Source: Nostoc sp. ATCC 43529
Lineage (GTDB): Bacteria; Cyanobacteriota; Cyanobacteriia; Cyanobacteriales; Nostocaceae
DNA length: 46,103 bases
Direction: 5' to 3'
NCBI GenBank assembly: GCA_003326205.1
Contig: LWTK01000032.1
Coordinates: 186,708-232,810 of the forward strand
The notes beneath the pieces were generated by a model. It had not been told where the DNA came from. It worked only from the letters and a program-made list of their open reading frames with translations, and made no database searches. Position 1 is the stretch's first letter. Each line of letters opens with the position of its first letter. This document shows positions 42,653-46,103 of this stretch, in pieces. The translations under genes were made by a program, and so were the position numbers.

Positions 42653-43583
42653 GACTCCCCCTCAAATATCGCAGATGATCATCCAAAGTCTTCAACAACA
42701 CCCCCCCATAAGGTAATTTCCCATCCAATTCCAATTTTGCTAAAACCTCATCTTCAGGATACTTCCGCAAAACGCGAAACCAATCAATTAACTCACTGGT
42801 ACTGACTTTCTTTCCGGCTTCTCCTTTATCTTTGGCCATATCGTCACGCAATTTCAAAAATCTTGCCACAGCTTTATTTACCAAAGCTTCTGGTGCTGCG
42901 GGAAAGTGACTGTTAACTATTTCTACTAACCTGGGGATGCTGGGAAATTCCACATAGTGAAATAGACACCTCCGCAAAAAAGCATCGGGTAAGTCCTTCT
43001 CGTCGTTGCTGGTAATAAAAACTATCGGTGCTGCTTTGGCTTGAATATTTTCGCCTGTTTCATCAACAATAAACCGTTGCTCGTCGAGTTCCAAAAGTAA
43101 GTCATTGGGGAAATCAATGTCAGCTTTATCGATTTCATCAATTAATATCACCGTGCGCTGTGTATTTTGAAATGCACGTCCCAATGCTCCCCATTGCACA
43201 TAGGTTGCAGGATTGCTAATACGGGGTATATCCTCATCTTTAATCATTCTTCCCGTAGCAGCAAGTTGAGCATCTCTCAGCCTACTGACAGCATCGTAGG
43301 TATAAAGTCCATCTTTGGCGCGGGTGGTAGATTTGATGTACCAAGCTTCTAATGGTAAACCCAATTCGTAGGCAACTGCACGCGCTAAGCGAGTTTTACC
43401 GCATCCTGGTTGCCCTTTGAGTAGTAACGGACGTTCCAGGTAAATTGCTAAATTTACCACTTCGATTAACTCATTGTAGGGTAAATAAGGATACAACAGT
43501 TGCCCATTTGCATCGCGATCGCCCAATTTCGGCTGTACTTTTCCTGTGTACTCAAGTTGTTTAGAAGTCACAGTTTTAACCAC
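42642..43583 (-). CDS. MoxR-family AAA+ ATPase
   Basis: A 313-residue AAA+ ATPase. Walker A is KGQPGCGKTRLA, Walker B is VILIDEIDKADIDFPNDLL, and sensor 1 lies in FITSNDEKDLPDAFLRRC with the arginine finger at its end. It is in the MoxR group, which works with vWA proteins as chaperones or remodelling machines. Its reading frame overlaps the upstream inactive-STAND gene by 16 bp and the downstream vWA gene by 11 bp, so expression is tightly coupled. This MoxR-vWA couple is the core of the ternary systems. Confidence 0.93.
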   Translation of the reverse strand: MVKTVTSKQLEYTGKVQPKLGDRDANGQLLYPYLPYNELIEVVNLAIYLERPLLLKGQPGCGKTRLARAVAYELGLPLEAWYIKSTTRAKDGLYTYDAVSRLRDAQLAATGRMIKDEDIPRISNPATYVQWGALGRAFQNTQRTVILIDEIDKADIDFPNDLLLELDEQRFIVDETGENIQAKAAPIVFITSNDEKDLPDAFLRRCLFHYVEFPSIPRLVEIVNSHFPAAPEALVNKAVARFLKLRDDMAKDKGEAGKKVSTSELIDWFRVLRKYPEDEVLAKLELDGKLPYGGVLLKTLDDHLRYLRGSRGR

Positions 43584-44608
43584 CTATCTTTTACTTCATA
43601 CCAGTTACATTCACAGCGGTCGCATATCTCCGAAAATGTCAGTTCGGGAATGCCATTATTACTATTGTCTAAAATTTCTTGTATGAGGTCATCTTTTTGA
43701 CTAATTACTTCAGTCAAAGGCAATTCATCAAATTCCATTTCTACCGTATCCAACCACTCGTTTAGCTCAGGCTCACAAAATTGATTGATAACGGGTAATT
43801 TCACAGGTATTTTAGCTTCCCAGTTGGGTTCAATTCTCTCAACAAATAATGTTTCTCGCGTTCCCACACAGCCTTCATAGTCTATAAGAAACATTAATAA
43901 CCTGTATTTTCGCGTAGATGATGCTGTTTCTCGTGCTTGTGTTGCCAGTGGTAACCAAAATTCATGGATTAATGTGTGTAAATAATTTTCTGGCATACAA
44001 TCAACGTCGTGAAAAATCAGGACAACGTTTTGTGTTTGCCAGCATTGATAAACGCGATCGATTATTTCTTCTTTTATATCTGCTACCGTACTCTGCCTCC
44101 GCAAACCACAACGTCCCCCCAGTTCGCGCCAAAGGGTAGAAATATCTGTTCTACGACCGATGCGGTGGAGTTCTACAGGTAAGGGTAAGGTTTTGTTAGT
44201 CGTTCCGCTGTCGATATGTTGGGTAACTAGACGATTCAGCAGCCAGCGCTGTCCGTAGTCGGGACAACCGTGGATCAGAAACGCACCAATGGATTGCGAT
44301 CGCACAAATTTTTTAAAGGCGAGAATTTGGTCTTTATAGCCTAATTTTAATAAAGCTAGGTATAACTTTTGACTATTTAAACCGCAATTAATACTTTCTA
44401 TTTCTAGCTTGAAAACTTGCCGTTGTGTTTCCGCTTCTTCAATTTCTTGACTAAGTTGAAACAATACTAAAGGGTTTGCTTCGGTAATTTTTTTACCCTT
44501 TAGGAATAATATCTTTTCATCTAACAGTTCAACTAATTTAAGTAATTCCTCAGGATGATTCATGTAAGTGTTGACACATACCCTAACAGTTAGTTCCGAG
44601 AGTGGCAT
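43568..44608 (-). CDS. Inactive-STAND-like protein with N-terminal adaptor domain
   Basis: A 346-residue protein (ATG 44608; ATG 44563 gives 331 residues and aligns better with the CHAT N-terminus). An N-terminal helical adaptor (residues about 32-71: KILFLKGKKI, FQLSQEIEE) matches the CHAT protein at 36849. The NTPase-like domain begins at AFLIHGCPDYGQRWLLNRL. The P-loop is degenerate: after G119 the Lys-Ser/Thr pair is Q120-R121. A Walker-B-like VVLIFHDVDC (195-204) remains. This fits the inactive-STAND group with GQ-W motif described in MoxR-vWA systems. It is the first gene of the operon and likely links sensing to the protease; no enzymatic activity is expected. Confidence 0.82.
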   Translation of the reverse strand: MPLSELTVRVCVNTYMNHPEELLKLVELLDEKILFLKGKKITEANPLVLFQLSQEIEEAETQRQVFKLEIESINCGLNSQKLYLALLKLGYKDQILAFKKFVRSQSIGAFLIHGCPDYGQRWLLNRLVTQHIDSGTTNKTLPLPVELHRIGRRTDISTLWRELGGRCGLRRQSTVADIKEEIIDRVYQCWQTQNVVLIFHDVDCMPENYLHTLIHEFWLPLATQARETASSTRKYRLLMFLIDYEGCVGTRETLFVERIEPNWEAKIPVKLPVINQFCEPELNEWLDTVEMEFDELPLTEVISQKDDLIQEILDNSNNGIPELTFSEICDRCECNWYEVKDRWLKL

Positions 44609-45012
44609 CTCAAGACAACTTGATTTTATCTACCTACATCGCCAACACACTCTGTTACAGATATATACCAGAATTTTTTTATCTATAAAAGGGGTAAAAT
44701 AAACACCATTCTGAAACTACGTTCAGGATTTGATGACCTGTTTTCAATATCCTTTTCATCTGGGAAAAACCTTTACCAATTAAAGCCTCTGAAATTTAGG
44801 AGCTTCAAACTAAGGGTTTCTGTGGTCGAATAGGAGCAATACATACCTCAGAACTGGATATGCGCCTTACAAAGCATCCGGCTCAAGCTCCTCATAAACC
44901 ACAGATTGTCCCAGAATGTATTTGCCCGCAGTGCAGATGTAAACTGGTCAAAATAATTGATTTTTTGTATGATTTAACACTCAATACTCCAAGTCACTAC
45001 TCCCCACTCCGT
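44609..45012. other. Intergenic region between queC and the inactive-STAND gene
   Basis: AT-rich sequence with no supported gene. A 68-codon plus-strand frame (44860-45066) with a CPQC-like cysteine pair runs into the end of queC and is not called. The promoter of the minus-strand operon should be near 44620-44720, where TATAAAAGG-type AT-rich sequence occurs, but no certain element was found. Confidence 0.45.
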
Positions 45013-45690
45013 CTACTGAGCATACCCCACAGGATCGAGGAGTCCCAATTCGGCAAACGCCGCTAGCCGCAAACGACAAGAATCACAGACACCGCAGGCC
45101 ACATCTCCACCAGCATAGCAAGACCAAGTTAATTCCCAAGGAACTCCCAATTGGTTGCCAAGTTGAATGATTTCGGTTTTTTTCAGGTTAATCAGGGGTG
45201 CAACAATGTTAATTGGTTGTCCTTCACGCCCTTGTTTAGTTCCCAGGCGAAAAACTTCTTGCATGGCTTGGATATAATCGGGGCGACAATCAGGATATCC
45301 TGAATAATCTAAGGCATTGACGCCAATATAGACGCTTTGGGCTGCGATCGCTTCGGCGTAACTCAAAGCAAAGCTTAAAAAGATCGTGTTACGAGCCGGA
45401 ACATACGTTACAGGAATATTTTGAGCCATTTCATCCAGGGAACGCTCCTGGGGTAAATCAATAGCCTCATCCGTAAGTGCCGAACCCCCCCATTGCCGTA
45501 AGTCAAAATTAACCACCTGATGTTTTATTACCCCAGCTTTTTGACCCACAAGCAGGGCTGACTGTAACTCTCGTCGGTGTCGCTGCTGGTAATCAAAAGA
45601 AATGGCATAACATTCACAGCCATCCATTTTGGCTTTGTACAAAATTGTGGAAGAGTCCAATCCCCCAGATAATAGAATTACAGCTTTCAT
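45013..45690 (-). CDS. queC: 7-cyano-7-deazaguanine synthase
   Basis: A 225-residue enzyme converting 7-carboxy-7-deazaguanine to preQ0 with ATP and ammonia in queuosine synthesis. The N-terminal PP-loop is VILLSGGLDSST. Other features are FDYQQRHRREL, VPARNTIFLSFALSYAE, GVNALDYSGYPDCRP and the C-terminal zinc cysteines in SCYAGGDVACGVCDSC. The ATG at 45690 gives the standard N-terminus MKAVILLSGGLD; an upstream in-frame start would add 23 non-homologous residues. No preQ1 riboswitch was recognised in front. It is on the same strand as the MoxR operon but not visibly connected. Confidence 0.95.
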   Translation of the reverse strand: MKAVILLSGGLDSSTILYKAKMDGCECYAISFDYQQRHRRELQSALLVGQKAGVIKHQVVNFDLRQWGGSALTDEAIDLPQERSLDEMAQNIPVTYVPARNTIFLSFALSYAEAIAAQSVYIGVNALDYSGYPDCRPDYIQAMQEVFRLGTKQGREGQPINIVAPLINLKKTEIIQLGNQLGVPWELTWSCYAGGDVACGVCDSCRLRLAAFAELGLLDPVGYAQ

Positions 45691-45829
45691 CTCGGTTGCA
45701 AATTTTGGATTGAAAATCGCTAAATCACGCTTCAACAAGATACTAACAAGCAATGTCAAAGATACTCCCCAATTTTTGTGAGTAATTGTAAATACCTTTG
45801 CACCCTAGTAGTCTGCCAAGCCAACTTTG

Positions 45830-46030
45830 CTAGGTTAAATTTGGATATAAACGCTCCATTTTTCGGCGAGCATCTTTAGTTTGAAAACCCCAATAGACAC
45901 TAGCTTTTTGCTGATTACGTTGTTTCTCCCAAGCGGCAATTTCAGAAGTTAATGTTTCTGCATTAGGAATACGCCGTTCTAAACATTGGCGAGATAAAAC
46001 AGATAATTCAATTTCTACTTGATTCAGCCC
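45830..46030 (-). pseudogene. IS630-type transposase C-terminal remnant
   Basis: About 65 codons encode the end of an IS630-type DDE transposase: VEIELSVLSRQCLERRIP, EIAAWEKQRNQQKASVYW and TKDARRKMERLYPNL. Upstream of this homology, the frame continues for about 20 unrelated codons made of repeat-like sequence (GTTAAGAGACTTGAAGC on the minus strand) and then a stop, so the catalytic part is missing. This is a truncated remnant; terminal inverted repeats were not identified. Confidence 0.8.
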
Positions 46031-46103
46031 TTCGGGTTCGCCAGTTGCTTCAAGTCTCTTAACCCGCCCAACGCACTGGCTCACCAAGAAGCGTGTTTAG
46101 GAG

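Noticed and set aside
44860..45066. 68-codon frame with a cysteine-rich ECICPQCRCKL stretch
   Set aside because: It runs over the 3' end of queC in the opposite direction and has no further zinc-binding pattern; probably chance or a remnant.
45691..45829. preQ1 riboswitch in front of queC
   Set aside because: No preQ1-I type hairpin and A-rich tail were recognised in the short leader.

Overview
The window is chromosomal DNA from a filamentous, heterocyst-type (Nostocales-like) cyanobacterium. The evidence is the many GCGATCGC (HIP1) palindromes, a photosystem II gene (psbZ) upstream of ribH as in other cyanobacteria, 7-bp STRR minisatellites of the CCCCAAT and TTGGTCA types, and many multidomain signalling proteins (CHAT, TPR, pentapeptide, vWA, Ser/Thr kinase). 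No rRNA, CRISPR array or complete transposon was found.

Layout. 1-1411: heptamer array, then a translationally coupled BlaI-type repressor and M56 membrane peptidase. 1412-1953: a 21-bp repeat array and a small inverted-repeat element. 1954-5510 (minus): a two-gene operon of membrane-linked P-loop ATPases, one carrying a strict 4-residue glycine-zipper-like tract of about 110 residues. 6016-14668: a secreted lamin-tail/DUF11 protein, moaD, a receptor-like kinase with a periplasmic-binding-protein domain, an EbsA-like protein and a GT2 glycosyltransferase. 14784-22292: dnaX with an internal repeat tract, then tandem paralogues sharing an N-terminal domain, the second continuing into TPR and CHAT domains. 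22443-25887: Tat-exported PhoD-type phosphatase, a ProA homologue without the catalytic cysteine, and a small membrane protein. 26944-36420: tRNA-Gly, ribH, psbZ, a DHH-CBS-tRNA nucleotidyltransferase, Uma2, pyrE, a secreted protein, a CAU-anticodon tRNA, a membrane-anchored protein and a CNNM/HlyC-type transporter.

36849-44608 is the most interesting block. On the minus strand four overlapping genes encode an inactive-STAND-like protein, a MoxR AAA+ ATPase, a transmembrane vWA protein with a predicted periplasmic cadherin-like domain, and a membrane protein with pentapeptide repeats on both sides of a multi-helix block. Downstream on the same strand lies a CHAT protease with an intact His-Cys pair. 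Its N-terminal helical domain matches that of the inactive-STAND protein at 19 of 40 aligned positions. This is the composition expected of the MoxR-vWA conflict / programmed-death systems that Aravind and colleagues described in multicellular bacteria, but with an unusual membrane-embedded sensor and effector. queC and a transposase remnant close the window.

The core genes (dnaX, pyrE, ribH, psbZ, queC, the tRNA genes) look ordinary. Repeats concentrate between convergent genes. Two candidates for little-described systems stand out: the glycine-zipper ATPase pair (1954-5510) and the membrane version of the MoxR-vWA ternary system (36849-44608).
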